A stretch of DNA of 64,000 nt from Gracilibacillus sp. YIM 98692. Its GTDB lineage: Bacteria; Bacillota; Bacilli; Bacillales; Amphibacillaceae. The notes under the pieces were generated by a model. It was given only the letters and a program-made list of their open reading frames with translations, did not search any database and was not told where the DNA came from. Location of the stretch: NCBI RefSeq assembly GCF_010993965.1, contig NZ_WIXM01000002.1, positions 404,734 to 468,733 on the forward strand. Reading direction: 5' to 3'. A program made the position numbers and the translations under genes. Numbering within the stretch: the stretch's first letter is position 1; every line of letters starts with the position of its first letter. Below, one piece after another: positions 35,421-45,022 of this stretch.

Positions 35421-38123
35421 ATGACAAATCAAAGCGCATTTAATGCAAAAAAGCAATTTGATCTGAATGGCAAAAAGTATAACTTTTACCAATTAAAAGC
35501 ATTAGAAGATGCAGGACTAGGTAAAATTGACCGTCTACCTTTTTCGATTCGTGTGTTATTAGAATCGCTAATTCGTCAACATGATGGACATGTTATTAAG
35601 GATGAACATGTAAAAAGTTTAGTAAACTGGGGTAAAGAATCTGGAGAAGATGTACCATTTAAACCATCTCGTGTTATTTTACAGGACTTTACCGGGGTGC
35701 CAGCTGTAGTAGACCTTGCTTCACTAAGAAAAGCGATGGTAGATATGGGTGGTTCACCTGACAGTATTAACCCAGAGGTGCCAGTTGATTTAGTTATTGA
35801 CCATTCTGTACAGGTTGATGAATACGGAACGAAAGATGCACTTCAAGCGAATATGGAACTGGAATTTGAGCGAAATGCAGAAAGATATGAATTTTTGCAT
35901 TGGGCACAGAAAGCATTTGATAACTATCGAGCTGTGCCACCTGCAACTGGTATCGTACACCAAGTAAACCTTGAGTACATCGCAAATGTAGTACATGCAA
36001 TTGACAATGAAAATGGGGAAGTTGATGCATTCCCAGATACGTTATTTGGAACAGATTCCCACACAACTATGATCAATGGTCTGGGTGTATTAGGTTGGGG
36101 TGTTGGAGGTATTGAAGCTGAAGCTGGTATGCTTGGTCAACCATCTTATTTGCCTCAACCTGAAGTAATCGGGGTGAAGTTTACTGGCAGTTTCCCGAAT
36201 GGAACAACTGCAACAGACTTAGCATTAAAAGTAACACAAGTATTACGTGAGAAAAAAGTAGTTGGCAAATTTGTAGAATATTTTGGACCGGGTTTAAAAG
36301 ATATGCCACTTGCTGATCGTGCAACCATCTCAAACATGGCGCCAGAATATGGTGCAACATGTGGTTTCTTCCCAGTAGATGACGAAGCATTAAATTACTT
36401 ACGCCTTACTGGTAGAAATGAAGAGCATATTGCATTAGTAGAGAAATATTGTAAAGAAAATAACTTATGGTATTCTTCAGATCAGCCAGACCCGGAGTTT
36501 ACGGACTTAGTGGAAATTAATTTATCAGAATTAGAACCAAATTTATCTGGGCCTAAACGTCCTCAGGATTTAATTCCATTATCTAAAATGAAAGAATCTT
36601 TCAATGAAGCAGTAACTGCTCCAGCAGGTACGCAAGGACTTGGTCTAGATAAATCCGAATTTAACAAAAAAGTAGAAGTAAACCATCCAAACGGTAAGAA
36701 GTCTGTTATGGAAACAGGTGCTTTAGCGATTGCTGCTATTACATCTTGTACCAATACATCTAACCCTTATGTTATGCTTGGTGCTGGTTTACTCGCGAAA
36801 AATGCTGTTGAGAAAGGATTAGAAGTGCCGGGTTATGTCAAAACATCACTAGCTCCTGGTTCTAAAGTAGTTACTAGCTATTTAGAGAACGCAGGCTTAA
36901 TGGAATATTTAGGAGAGCTAGGCTTTAACCTTGTTGGTTACGGTTGTACGACATGTATCGGTAACTCCGGTCCACTTCGAGAAGAAATCGAAAAAGCTAT
37001 TGCGGATAATGACTTAACAGTATCTTCTGTGTTATCCGGTAACCGTAACTTTGAAGGTCGTATTCACCCGTTAGTAAAAGCTAATTACTTGGCTTCACCT
37101 CCATTAGTTGTGGCATATGCATTAGCGGGTACAGTAGATATCGACCTTAAGAATGACCCTATTGGCCAGGATAAAGATGGTAACAATGTTTACTTTGATG
37201 ATATTTGGCCAACAATGGACGAAGTTCGTGCATCAGTAGAAAAGGTTGTAACTCCTGAAATCTTCCGCAAAGAATACGAAAACGTATTTGAATCTAACGA
37301 AAAATGGAACGAAATTGAAACAACAGATGAGCCATTGTACAAGTGGGATAGTGAATCGACTTATATTCAAAATCCTCCATTCTTTGAAGGACTTTCAAAA
37401 GATGCCGGTGAAGTGGAAACACTAGCTGGTCTTCGTGCGATTGGTAAATTTGGTGATTCTGTTACAACAGACCACATTTCTCCAGCCGGTGCGATTGCAA
37501 AAGATATGCCTGCTGGTAAATACTTGCAAGACAAAAGCGTATCTCCTCGAAATTTTAACTCTTATGGTTCTCGTCGTGGTAACCATGAAGTCATGATGCG
37601 AGGTACATTTGCAAATATTCGTATTAAAAACCAGCTTGCACCAGGAACTGAAGGCGGATTTACAACTTACTGGCCAACTGGTGATGTAATGCCTATTTAT
37701 GATGCTGCAATGAAATATCAGGAAGATGGTACTGGTTTAGTTGTGTTAGCAGGAAATGACTATGGGATGGGAAGCTCTCGTGACTGGGCAGCAAAAGGTA
37801 CAAACCTTTTAGGCATTAAAACGGTCATTGCTCAAAGCTATGAGCGTATCCACCGTTCCAACCTTGTTATGATGGGAGTACTTCCGTTACAGTTTAAAGA
37901 TGGAGATAGTGCAGATTCTCTTGGATTAACTGGTAAAGAATCATTTGAAGTAGAAATTGATGAATCGGTTAAACCACATGACTCAGTAAAAGTAACTGCT
38001 ACTGATGAAGATGGTAATAAAACAGAGTTTGAAGTCACTGCACGTTTTGACAGTGATGTTGAAGTAGATTACTACCGTCATGGTGGTATTCTCCAAATGG
38101 TATTACGTAACAAATTAGCGTAA
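35421..38123 (+). CDS. citB: Aconitate hydratase (aconitase)
   Basis: A 900-residue aconitase A-type enzyme (909 in B. subtilis CitB) of the TCA cycle, converting citrate to isocitrate. The 4Fe-4S ligands are visible as TSCTNTSN (Cys about 442) and [11 protein letters not shown] (Cys about 508 and 511). Other signatures are [24 protein letters not shown], quoted here only as the segment near residue 212, and [10 protein letters not shown] in the swivel domain. Family members also bind iron-responsive RNA when the cluster is lost. A strong ribosome site, GAAGGGGGT, precedes it. The gene is monocistronic, ended by a good terminator, and is followed by the thioredoxin-like yneN as in B. subtilis. 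Confidence 0.97.
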   Translation: MTNQSAFNAKKQFDLNGKKYNFYQLKALEDAGLGKIDRLPFSIRVLLESLIRQHDGHVIKDEHVKSLVNWGKESGEDVPFKPSRVILQDFTGVPAVVDLASLRKAMVDMGGSPDSINPEVPVDLVIDHSVQVDEYGTKDALQANMELEFERNAERYEFLHWAQKAFDNYRAVPPATGIVHQVNLEYIANVVHAIDNENGEVDAFPDTLFGTDSHTTMINGLGVLGWGVGGIEAEAGMLGQPSYLPQPEVIGVKFTGSFPNGTTATDLALKVTQVLREKKVVGKFVEYFGPGLKDMPLADRATISNMAPEYGATCGFFPVDDEALNYLRLTGRNEEHIALVEKYCKENNLWYSSDQPDPEFTDLVEINLSELEPNLSGPKRPQDLIPLSKMKESFNEAVTAPAGTQGLGLDKSEFNKKVEVNHPNGKKSVMETGALAIAAITSCTNTSNPYVMLGAGLLAKNAVEKGLEVPGYVKTSLAPGSKVVTSYLENAGLMEYLGELGFNLVGYGCTTCIGNSGPLREEIEKAIADNDLTVSSVLSGNRNFEGRIHPLVKANYLASPPLVVAYALAGTVDIDLKNDPIGQDKDGNNVYFDDIWPTMDEVRASVEKVVTPEIFRKEYENVFESNEKWNEIETTDEPLYKWDSESTYIQNPPFFEGLSKDAGEVETLAGLRAIGKFGDSVTTDHISPAGAIAKDMPAGKYLQDKSVSPRNFNSYGSRRGNHEVMMRGTFANIRIKNQLAPGTEGGFTTYWPTGDVMPIYDAAMKYQEDGTGLVVLAGNDYGMGSSRDWAAKGTNLLGIKTVIAQSYERIHRSNLVMMGVLPLQFKDGDSADSLGLTGKESFEVEIDESVKPHDSVKVTATDEDGNKTEFEVTARFDSDVEVDYYRHGGILQMVLRNKLA

Positions 38124-38135
38124 GCTTTCAATTAA

Positions 38136-38166
38136 AGGGTAGCCTTATTACAGGCTACCTTTTTTA
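38136..38166 (+). terminator. Terminator after citB
   Basis: AAGGGTAGCCT pairs with AGGCTACCTTT around a short loop, followed by a T run. Confidence 0.88.
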
Positions 38167-38257
38167 ACGCCTTTACATAATAGAGACCGAATAGTTAGAC
38201 GCTAGGTTTGAAATTTATTATAATAAATGTAATTGTAAAGCAAGGGAGATCAGCAAA

Positions 38258-38866
38258 ATGAAAAAAAATATTCTTGGTATTAGTATAATCGCTGTGCTTG
38301 TAGCGATTTTTTTGATAGATCAATTCTATACTCCTAAACAAGAGGATACGGGGCCAAATGAAGTGGATGTTACAGGAGATCCATCTATTTCTGGTGAAGC
38401 CTTGACAGCACCTAACCAAAAATTATTGCAAGAGGGTGATAAAGCACCCCCGTTTCAATTAGTTAATCTACAAGGGGATAAAGCAACTTGGGATGATTTC
38501 GATACAAGTGTTGTCGTGTTAAATTTTTGGGCGACATGGTGTAAGCCATGTATGGAGGAAATGCCTGATTTAGCAACTTTACATAATGAATATGGAGAAG
38601 AAGCTCAAGTTGTCGCTGTTAATGTTACGGATACAGAAACAAGTGAGGAGAAAGTTCATCAGTTTGTACAGGATGGATCATTCCCTTTTGCCATTTTATT
38701 AGATAAAGAAGCATCTATGTATGATAGCTATTCTATTATTAATATTCCAACAACTTTTTTTATTCGTTCAGAAGATCAAGAAATCATAAAAAGAGTAAAT
38801 GGATTTATGACATATGAACAAATGGAAGAATACACACAAAGTGCATTAGATGACATGAATGAATAG
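38258..38866 (+). CDS. yneN: Membrane-anchored thioredoxin-like protein (TlpA/ResA type, YneN-like)
   Basis: 202 residues. An N-terminal signal anchor (about 5-22, ILGISIIAVLVAIFLIDQF) is followed by an acidic linker. The extracytoplasmic AhpC/TSA-thioredoxin domain has the redox motif WCKPC (in NFWATWCKPCMEEMPDL) and the cis-proline loop NIPTTFFI. It probably reduces or oxidises extracytoplasmic disulfides; CcdA, encoded 6 kb upstream, is a plausible electron donor, but that link is inferred. Ribosome site AAGGGAG precedes ATG 38258. Confidence 0.9.
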   Translation: MKKNILGISIIAVLVAIFLIDQFYTPKQEDTGPNEVDVTGDPSISGEALTAPNQKLLQEGDKAPPFQLVNLQGDKATWDDFDTSVVVLNFWATWCKPCMEEMPDLATLHNEYGEEAQVVAVNVTDTETSEEKVHQFVQDGSFPFAILLDKEASMYDSYSIINIPTTFFIRSEDQEIIKRVNGFMTYEQMEEYTQSALDDMNE

Positions 38867-38913
38867 AATGATAATGGAGAATATGTGACGGTTTAGCGAA
38901 AGGAGCAATCAAC

Positions 38914-41193
38914 ATGGAACAGAATGTAATGGAAGACATTAAAGAAAATTTATACAGCTGGCGCTCATTAGAAGACCGTCCGCCATATACAGAAATTGAT
39001 CTTTTAAGAATAATTGATCAATGGAAAAAAGACAATATAGAAGTAGATCAAGAAATCGAAGCCGTTTTATATAGTATGCTTGCTTTTTATCGACTGAAGA
39101 GAAATGTAACGGATGACCATCTTAATAAACATCTATCTAGTTTAGAAGGAAATGGGATTCATCCCATGGTTTATGAAGTACAAGCATTAAAACATTATGT
39201 TCATTTATACAATTATATGAAGGATATAAACTTAAGTTATTATCCTTTACGGGAAACAGATTTTGACCCAGTAAAATTGAAAAAAGCAAAAGCACTTCTA
39301 AAAGAGTTAAAAGCGTTTAAAAAACAAAAAATGCGAGATTATTCAAATGGTGGTTCACTAAAGCATGCTTATGATGATATTTTCAAACAAGCAGAAGAAT
39401 TGGAGGATATAACAGAAAGGATCGTCTTTGCACTAGAAAGAAGAAAGTCACAACAAGAAATTTCCCCTTACAACGACCAGATTGATATGTTAATAAGAAA
39501 AGTGGAATTGTTTCATCATGAATTACCCTACTTTTTAAGAGAAGACCAAACAGACGATCCATTAGAAGAGTTAAACCAAATGATCGGTTTAGATGAAGTA
39601 AAGGATTATATTAGTCATTATTACCATTATCTAAAATACCATAAGAAACGAAAAGAAGTAGGTTTCCACATGGTAGACGACCAAGGCATGAATATGGTAA
39701 TTACCGGAAACCCAGGAACAGGGAAAACAACCATAGCTCGATTGCTTGCCGATATCTATTATCGATTAGGGTTATTAGAATCCAATAAAGTCATTGAGGT
39801 TAATAGATCCCATTTAGTAGGCTCTTTTATGGGGCAGAGTGAAGAAAATACACGTAATTATGTCAAGCAAGCTTTAGGCGGTGTTTTATTCATTGATGAA
39901 GCTTACAACTTAAAGCGTGAAGATCATACAGGTAATGATTATGGACAAGCTGTTATTGATACCCTTGTATCAAGTATGACAAGTCAAGAGTATGCGAATA
40001 AATTCGCTGTTATTTTTGCTGGCTATTCAGAGGAAATGAATCAATTTTTATGGGCAAACCAAGGGTTAAGAAGTCGTTTTCCAGAAGGTAATTTTATTAA
40101 GCTCCCCGACTTTACAGATGAAGAATTGCTGCAGATAGCAGAAGAAACAGCCTTGCAAAATGATTATTTCTTTACCAAGAAAGCTCGAAACAGATTCCGT
40201 TCATTAATTGAAAAAGCTCGTGTTGATGAGTCTTTCGGTAATGCTAGAACAGTGAAAGATTTAGTTTTAAAAGTTATTTTTCATATTGGTGCACAACAAG
40301 AAATGCCTTCCCATGAAAATTGGATAAAACATATGAGGATTTCAGAAGCCGACATTGCTTTATTGGATAAAGGTGCTGAGTCATCGAATCCGATGCAGCA
40401 ATTAGAGCAATTAATTGGTTTAGCTGATGTGAAAGAAGAAGTGAAGAAATTGAGTGCTTTTGTGAGAGTACAACAGAAAAGAAAAGCAAAAGATCTTCCC
40501 ACAGTGCCGATACAATTGCATTCGGTTTTTTCAGGTAATCCTGGGACAGGAAAAACTACGGTTGCCCAAATATTTGCTAAAATTTTAAAGGAATGCGGAC
40601 TATTAAAACGAGGGCATCTTGTTGTAGCTTCGCGAAGTGACTTGGTGGCTGGCTATGTTGGACAAACAGCAATGAAAACAAAATCCAAAATAAGAGAAGC
40701 ATTAGGTGGTGTGCTTTTTATTGATGAAGCATATGCCTTATTCCGTGGGGACAAAGATTTTGGAAAAGAAGCGATTGATACATTAGTCGATGAAATGACC
40801 AAACGTAATGAAAACCTTGTAGTTGTTTTAGCTGGTTATAAAAACGAAATGGAGCGCTTTATTTCTAGTAACCCTGGCTTAGAGTCCAGATTCAAAAAAT
40901 ACTTTCACTTTCAAGATTATACGGATGAAGAGCTATTAGAAATGGTTGAATTTCATGTACAACAATATCAATACAACATCACTGACAAAGTCAAAACATA
41001 TTTATTAGATAAGTTTAATCAAGCACAAATAAGTGGTAATGGCCGATTTGTTACAAACTTGATTAATGAAGCTATTCAATATCAAGCACTTAGAATAAAT
41101 GGAGAGCAGGATTCAATTGATGGCCTTCAAACGTTAGAACAAAAAGACTTTGAGATGGCTTGGAATACCGTTAGGGGGATAGAACGGAAATGA
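38914..41193 (+). CDS. Tandem CbxX/SpoVK-type AAA+ ATPase
   Basis: A 759-residue protein with two AAA+ modules of the CbxX/CfqX (SpoVK) group. An N-terminal helical region (about 1-210) has no recognisable domain. Module 1 carries Walker A GNPGTGKTT (about 266-274) and Walker B GGVLFIDEAYNL (about 323-334). Module 2 carries GNPGTGKTT (about 541-549) and GGVLFIDEAYAL (about 598-609). Both modules start with a conserved LIGL/MIGL-x-VK/DEVK segment, and both sets of Walker motifs and arginine-finger regions (LRSRFPE, LESRFKK) look intact. SpoVK itself has one module. No transmembrane helix is seen. It overlaps yneP by four bases and lies in a place not occupied by such a gene in B. subtilis. The substrate is unknown. 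Confidence 0.88.
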   Translation: MEQNVMEDIKENLYSWRSLEDRPPYTEIDLLRIIDQWKKDNIEVDQEIEAVLYSMLAFYRLKRNVTDDHLNKHLSSLEGNGIHPMVYEVQALKHYVHLYNYMKDINLSYYPLRETDFDPVKLKKAKALLKELKAFKKQKMRDYSNGGSLKHAYDDIFKQAEELEDITERIVFALERRKSQQEISPYNDQIDMLIRKVELFHHELPYFLREDQTDDPLEELNQMIGLDEVKDYISHYYHYLKYHKKRKEVGFHMVDDQGMNMVITGNPGTGKTTIARLLADIYYRLGLLESNKVIEVNRSHLVGSFMGQSEENTRNYVKQALGGVLFIDEAYNLKREDHTGNDYGQAVIDTLVSSMTSQEYANKFAVIFAGYSEEMNQFLWANQGLRSRFPEGNFIKLPDFTDEELLQIAEETALQNDYFFTKKARNRFRSLIEKARVDESFGNARTVKDLVLKVIFHIGAQQEMPSHENWIKHMRISEADIALLDKGAESSNPMQQLEQLIGLADVKEEVKKLSAFVRVQQKRKAKDLPTVPIQLHSVFSGNPGTGKTTVAQIFAKILKECGLLKRGHLVVASRSDLVAGYVGQTAMKTKSKIREALGGVLFIDEAYALFRGDKDFGKEAIDTLVDEMTKRNENLVVVLAGYKNEMERFISSNPGLESRFKKYFHFQDYTDEELLEMVEFHVQQYQYNITDKVKTYLLDKFNQAQISGNGRFVTNLINEAIQYQALRINGEQDSIDGLQTLEQKDFEMAWNTVRGIERK

Positions 41194-41612
41194 AGGTAAC
41201 AACACCAATTAAGGTTAGATATCAGGAAACAGATCAAATGGGAGTTGTATATCATGCAAATTATCTAATCTGGTTTGAAATTGGAAGAACTGCTTTTATT
41301 GAAAAGTTAGGATTTCAATATCATGAGATGGAAAAAGACGGCATTGTATCTCCCGTTATAAATGCCAATATTCAATTTCAACAACCAGTTCGTTACGGTG
41401 AAGAGGCATTTGTACAGACATGGCTTGAATCTTATAATGGGATTCGAACAACATATGGTTATAAAATCTTAAATCACAAAAAAGAAGTTGCTGTTTCTGG
41501 AGAAACACAGCATGTTATAGTCAAAAAAGACAATTTCAAGCCATTATCGTTAAAGAAGAAACTTCCTAATTGGCATCAAGCGTATATGAATGCATTGGGA
41601 GAAGAGTCGTAA
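41190..41612 (+). CDS. yneP: Hot-dog acyl-CoA thioesterase YneP
   Basis: A 140-residue 4-hydroxybenzoyl-CoA-thioesterase-like protein. The catalytic-type segment YQETDQMGVVYHANYLIWFE (residues 10-29) is characteristic, with the Asp and the HANY loop intact. It probably cleaves acyl-CoA thioesters; the chain length is unknown. The start overlaps the AAA+ gene stop (ATGA) and its stop overlaps yneQ by one base, so the three genes are translationally coupled. Confidence 0.9.
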   Translation: MKVTTPIKVRYQETDQMGVVYHANYLIWFEIGRTAFIEKLGFQYHEMEKDGIVSPVINANIQFQQPVRYGEEAFVQTWLESYNGIRTTYGYKILNHKKEVAVSGETQHVIVKKDNFKPLSLKKKLPNWHQAYMNALGEES

Positions 41613-41911
41613 TGGCATTTGGAGTCGATCGTCAAGAATTGAGAACTTGGAAACAAGAAGTGAAAGCAGGGAAGGTAGCTTTTTTGACCCATTACTGGGT
41701 AGATGATCGTTTTCCAGGCTGCACTTCTGTGACCAAGGTTGGATGTAGTGATTTTTTAAAATTAATTCGTTGGGGACAAAAATATGGATTAAAAAAAGAG
41801 TGGATTCATCGGGATCCTGATTATCCACATTTTGATTTGCTTGGTGAGAAACAAAGGCGCATTTTAACATCAGAAGAGCAGTGGGATCAAATGAAAAAGT
41901 TTAATTTATAG
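41612..41911 (+). CDS. yneQ: Conserved hypothetical protein YneQ
   Basis: A 99-residue protein, exactly the length of B. subtilis YneQ. It has a VDRQELRTWKQEVKAGKVAF start, HYWVDDRFPGCTSVTKVGC in the middle and a C-terminal DPDYPHFDLLGEKQ stretch. The function is unknown; it is soluble and basic with two conserved cysteines. ATG 41612 overlaps the yneP TAA by one base. The frame is open further upstream, but that part overlaps yneP. Confidence 0.85.
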   Translation: MAFGVDRQELRTWKQEVKAGKVAFLTHYWVDDRFPGCTSVTKVGCSDFLKLIRWGQKYGLKKEWIHRDPDYPHFDLLGEKQRRILTSEEQWDQMKKFNL

Positions 41912-41941
41912 GGAAAGCTCCATTCAAATAGGAGCTTTCTA
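41912..41941. terminator. Hairpin between convergent yneQ and ku
   Basis: GAAAGCTCC pairs with GGAGCTTTC. T tracts on either strand are short, so it is a probable rather than certain bidirectional terminator. Confidence 0.55.
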
Positions 41942-41942
41942 T

Positions 41943-42797
41943 CTAAGTTGCTTTCTTTTTTTGCCCAGTTGCTTTCTTTTTAGATGTAGCTTTTTTCTTA
42001 CTACTAGCTGCTTTCTTTTTGCTTTTTTTCGATTTATCTAAAGACTTTTCTAGCGCATCCATTAAATTCGTGACATTATCAGGTTTCTCAGGTTCTTTAG
42101 CTGTGGAAATGTCTTCGCCTTCTTTCTTCTTCTCTATCAATTCTATTAATGCCGTGCGATATTCGTCTATATATTTTTCTGGCTCAAAGTCAGTGGTTAG
42201 CTGATCGATCAGCATTTTTGCTGTTTCTAATTCTTTTTCTACCACATTATCTTCCTCTGGAACATTTGGAACTTCTTGGAAATCCCGTACTTCATCAGGG
42301 TAATGGATGGTTTCCATCACTATTGTATTGTGGTAAATTCTTACAACAGCAAGGTGTTCTTTGGAGCGAATCGTAATTTTGGCTAACCCAATTTTTTTGG
42401 TATCTTTTAATGCTTGACGTAATAACGAGTAAGCTTTACTCCCACCTTCATTTGGAGATAAATAATAACTTCTGTCAAAGTAGATAGGGTCAATCTCTTC
42501 AAGATTTACGAAGTCCACAATTTCGACAGACTTGTCTTCCTTTTCATCTTTAATAGCTTCCAAATCCTCTTCTTCTAAAATCACAAATTTATTTTTAGTG
42601 TATTCATAGCCTTTTACGATATCATCCTTTTCCACTTCTTTATCACACACCGGACATACTTTTTCATATTTAACAGGCGATTGGCATTCTTTATGCAAAT
42701 TTCGTAAGGGAATATCCTTGTTTTCTGTTGCGGAGTGAAGCTTTACAGGAATATTAACTAAACCAAAGCTAATGGTACCTTTCCACATTGTATGCAT
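41943..42797 (-). CDS. ku: Ku homodimeric DNA end-binding protein
   Basis: 284 residues. The Ku core (about 1-225) starts MHTMWKGTISFGLVNIPVKL and includes the CPVCDKEVEKDDIVKGYEY segment. A C-terminal tail of about 35 residues is very rich in Lys, Ser and Thr and is thought to act in DNA binding and LigD contact. Ku holds broken ends for non-homologous end joining. It is divergent from ligD across 90 bases, the usual bacterial NHEJ pairing. AGAGGTGATC precedes ATG 42797. In B. subtilis the pair is forespore-expressed (sigma-G); no sigma-G promoter could be assigned with confidence here. Confidence 0.95.
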   Translation of the reverse strand: MHTMWKGTISFGLVNIPVKLHSATENKDIPLRNLHKECQSPVKYEKVCPVCDKEVEKDDIVKGYEYTKNKFVILEEEDLEAIKDEKEDKSVEIVDFVNLEEIDPIYFDRSYYLSPNEGGSKAYSLLRQALKDTKKIGLAKITIRSKEHLAVVRIYHNTIVMETIHYPDEVRDFQEVPNVPEEDNVVEKELETAKMLIDQLTTDFEPEKYIDEYRTALIELIEKKKEGEDISTAKEPEKPDNVTNLMDALEKSLDKSKKSKKKAASSKKKATSKKKATGQKKKAT

Positions 42798-42887
42798 TTG
42801 ATCACCTCTTTTTTATAGTTAGTTTTTGCGTATTGGTCATAATAATACAGAGATTTGAAAAGAAGTTATTAAAGGAGCGAAAGTATC

Positions 42888-44660
42888 ATGTGGAAGCCAA
42901 TGCTGCCAACATTTGTGGAAGAACTTTCAAAAGATACAGAGAAATGGTTGTTTGAAGTGAAATATGATGGTTTTCGATGCGGATTAGAATGGACTAAAGA
43001 CAAAATAACCTTGTGGAGTCGTAATGGCCACGATCTAACTCCTAATTTCCCTGAGATTGTTTTATGGTGTCAAAATAATCAATCCTATATAAATCATTTG
43101 CTTCCATTATTTTTAGATGGGGAATTAGTCGTCTTAAAAACACCATATCATTCCATTTTTTCTCTGGTGCAGCAACGTGGAAGGCTTCAATCAAAAGAGA
43201 AGATCCTTTCATTTAGTCAGAAAAGACCTGCAACTTTCATGGTATTTGACATGTTGAAATCAGAGGGTAAATCTTTACAAAATAAAATACTAGCAGAAAG
43301 ACGAAAATATGTAGAAGAATTATTTAGTCGATTTGGATCTTTCAAAGGAAGATTGCAAATTGTAAAAGTCTATCGTTCATTGCGTGATTTGGAACAAATT
43401 GTTTTCTTACATCAGGCTGAGGGTATCGTTGCTAAACAGAGAGATTCTAAATATGCGGAAGCGAAAAGAACTAATAAATGGCTTAAATGGAAGAACTTCC
43501 GATCTGTACAGGGCTTTATAACAAGTTGGAATGCCAATAATGATTATTTCCAGGTAGAGATAATGTCTGATCATCCCACTTCATCATTGCCAATAGGTAA
43601 GGTAAAAAATGGGTTGAAGGAGAATGAAAAAGTAACGTTAAAGCGCTTTTTCAAAGAGAAAGGTTACAAATTAAATGGCTTTAGCTGGAGTTTACCTCCT
43701 AGCATTTGCGTTGATATTCATTGTTTAAATGTAAAGAAGGAAGAATTACGTGAACCACTATTTCGTCAATTTCGATTTGATTTATCTCCAGAGGAATGTA
43801 CGTGGGAAAAAGTAAGGATTGGTTTAGCGCAGTTGCCAGACGAAATAGATATTACAAAGCCAGATAAAAATCTATTTCCATCTGTCAATAAGCGTAACTA
43901 TGTCTTATTTTTGAGGGAAGTGGCCCCATTTTTATTACATAAGTTACAAAATAAAAGGTTGACTATTATTCGTTATCCAGATGGTGTAAACGAATCATTT
44001 TTTTATCAAAAACATCTTCCTGAATATGCACCAAGCTATATAGAAAGCGTCATTGGAGAAGATGGGGAAAAAGATTTGTTATGTAATAATTTGCGTAGTT
44101 TGTTATGGTTTGGCAATCATGGGGCATTGGAATTTCATGCTCCGTTTCAACAAGTTGATTCAAGCTATCCTGATGAAATGGTGTTTGATTTAGACCCACC
44201 ATCGTTAAACGAGTTTTCATTAGCTGTTTCTGCTGCACATTATATTAGAGAAATGGTTGAATCACGAGGCTATCAAACTTTTGCTAAAACATCTGGAAAA
44301 ACTGGATTACAAGTACATATACCACTAGAGCAGAGCAGCATGTCATTTCAAGAAACACGAGAATTTATGGAGGCAGTAGCTAAAGTCTTAGTTGATAAGT
44401 TTCCAAGTTCCTTTACTATTGAACGATTAAAAAAGAATAGAGGAAAGAGATTATATATTGATTATGTGCAACATGCTCAAGGAAAGACCATAATTGCACC
44501 CTATTCACCTAGAGCTACTAAAGAAGCTACGGTAGCTACACCATTATATTGGGAGGAAGTAAATGAAAATCTGAATCCAAAGAATTACACCATCCACAAT
44601 ATATCACAAAGACTAACAGAGAAAGGATGTCCCATGCAGCAAATAGATATAGCGGATTAA
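42888..44660 (+). CDS. ligD: ATP-dependent DNA ligase D (ligase + polymerase)
   Basis: A 590-residue NHEJ enzyme with the Bacillus domain order. An N-terminal ligase carries the nucleotidyl-lysine motif EVKYDGFR (Lys25), FLDGELVV, EGIVAKQRDSKY and WLKWK. A C-terminal archaeo-eukaryotic-primase-type polymerase from about 315 (DITKPDKNLFP, VFDLDPP with metal Asp residues, AKTSGKTGLQVHIP) follows. No phosphoesterase domain is present, as in B. subtilis LigD. It joins ends held by Ku. A short deleted family-1 repeat lies just after the stop. Confidence 0.95.
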   Translation: MWKPMLPTFVEELSKDTEKWLFEVKYDGFRCGLEWTKDKITLWSRNGHDLTPNFPEIVLWCQNNQSYINHLLPLFLDGELVVLKTPYHSIFSLVQQRGRLQSKEKILSFSQKRPATFMVFDMLKSEGKSLQNKILAERRKYVEELFSRFGSFKGRLQIVKVYRSLRDLEQIVFLHQAEGIVAKQRDSKYAEAKRTNKWLKWKNFRSVQGFITSWNANNDYFQVEIMSDHPTSSLPIGKVKNGLKENEKVTLKRFFKEKGYKLNGFSWSLPPSICVDIHCLNVKKEELREPLFRQFRFDLSPEECTWEKVRIGLAQLPDEIDITKPDKNLFPSVNKRNYVLFLREVAPFLLHKLQNKRLTIIRYPDGVNESFFYQKHLPEYAPSYIESVIGEDGEKDLLCNNLRSLLWFGNHGALEFHAPFQQVDSSYPDEMVFDLDPPSLNEFSLAVSAAHYIREMVESRGYQTFAKTSGKTGLQVHIPLEQSSMSFQETREFMEAVAKVLVDKFPSSFTIERLKKNRGKRLYIDYVQHAQGKTIIAPYSPRATKEATVATPLYWEEVNENLNPKNYTIHNISQRLTEKGCPMQQIDIAD

Positions 44661-44686
44661 AAAACTTGCTTTTGACAGCCACAGAG

Positions 44687-44743
44687 ATAAAGAGAGACTT
44701 CCATAAGTGGGGGCTTTATCCCTCACTTATGGTTAACGATAAA
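44687..44743 (-). repeat. Family-1 element, internally deleted copy retaining the hairpin
   Basis: Bordered by ATAAA at 44687-44691 and 44739-44743. On the minus strand it reads TTTATCGTTAACCATAAGTG, then the hairpin and GGAAGTCTCTCTTTAT. The hairpin arms (CCATAAGTG with CACTTATGG) differ from the other copies on both sides but still pair. The middle of the 150-bp element is missing. Confidence 0.6.
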
Positions 44744-44772
44744 AAAGATGATCTGTTGTAAAGACAGATCAT
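44741..44772 (-). terminator. Terminator of yidD-folE2 (minus strand)
   Basis: AAGATGATCTGT pairs with ACAGATCATCTT around seven bases; on the minus strand it is followed by TTTTTTATC. It overlaps the last codons of yidD. Confidence 0.75.
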
Positions 44773-45011
44773 CTTAAAAATTTTCTATTTTGATTTTTTG
44801 GCTCGGGAACAGGATCAAATCCACCTGAATGGAATGGGTGGCATTTGGATAGCCGTTTAATCGTGTAATAAAAAGCACGGAACACGTTAAAGGATCTAAA
44901 GCATTCTAAACTGTATTGTGAACAAGTAGGTTGAAATCGACAACTAGGTAAAAACATAGGGCTTATAAACTTTTGATAAAAACGAATAATGCCAATGAAT
45001 AGGTATTGCAA
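44769..45011 (-). CDS. yidD: Membrane protein insertion efficiency factor YidD
   Basis: An 80-residue UPF0161 protein. The family signature is plain: [25 protein letters not shown] and [13 protein letters not shown], with its conserved cysteines. It has an amphipathic N-terminus and assists YidC-type membrane insertion. It starts 11 bases downstream of folE2 on the same strand, an unusual association that suggests co-transcription. In most bacteria yidD lies beside rnpA/yidC. Confidence 0.92.
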   Translation of the reverse strand: MQYLFIGIIRFYQKFISPMFLPSCRFQPTCSQYSLECFRSFNVFRAFYYTIKRLSKCHPFHSGGFDPVPEPKNQNRKFLR

Positions 45012-45022
45012 AACGTATCCTC

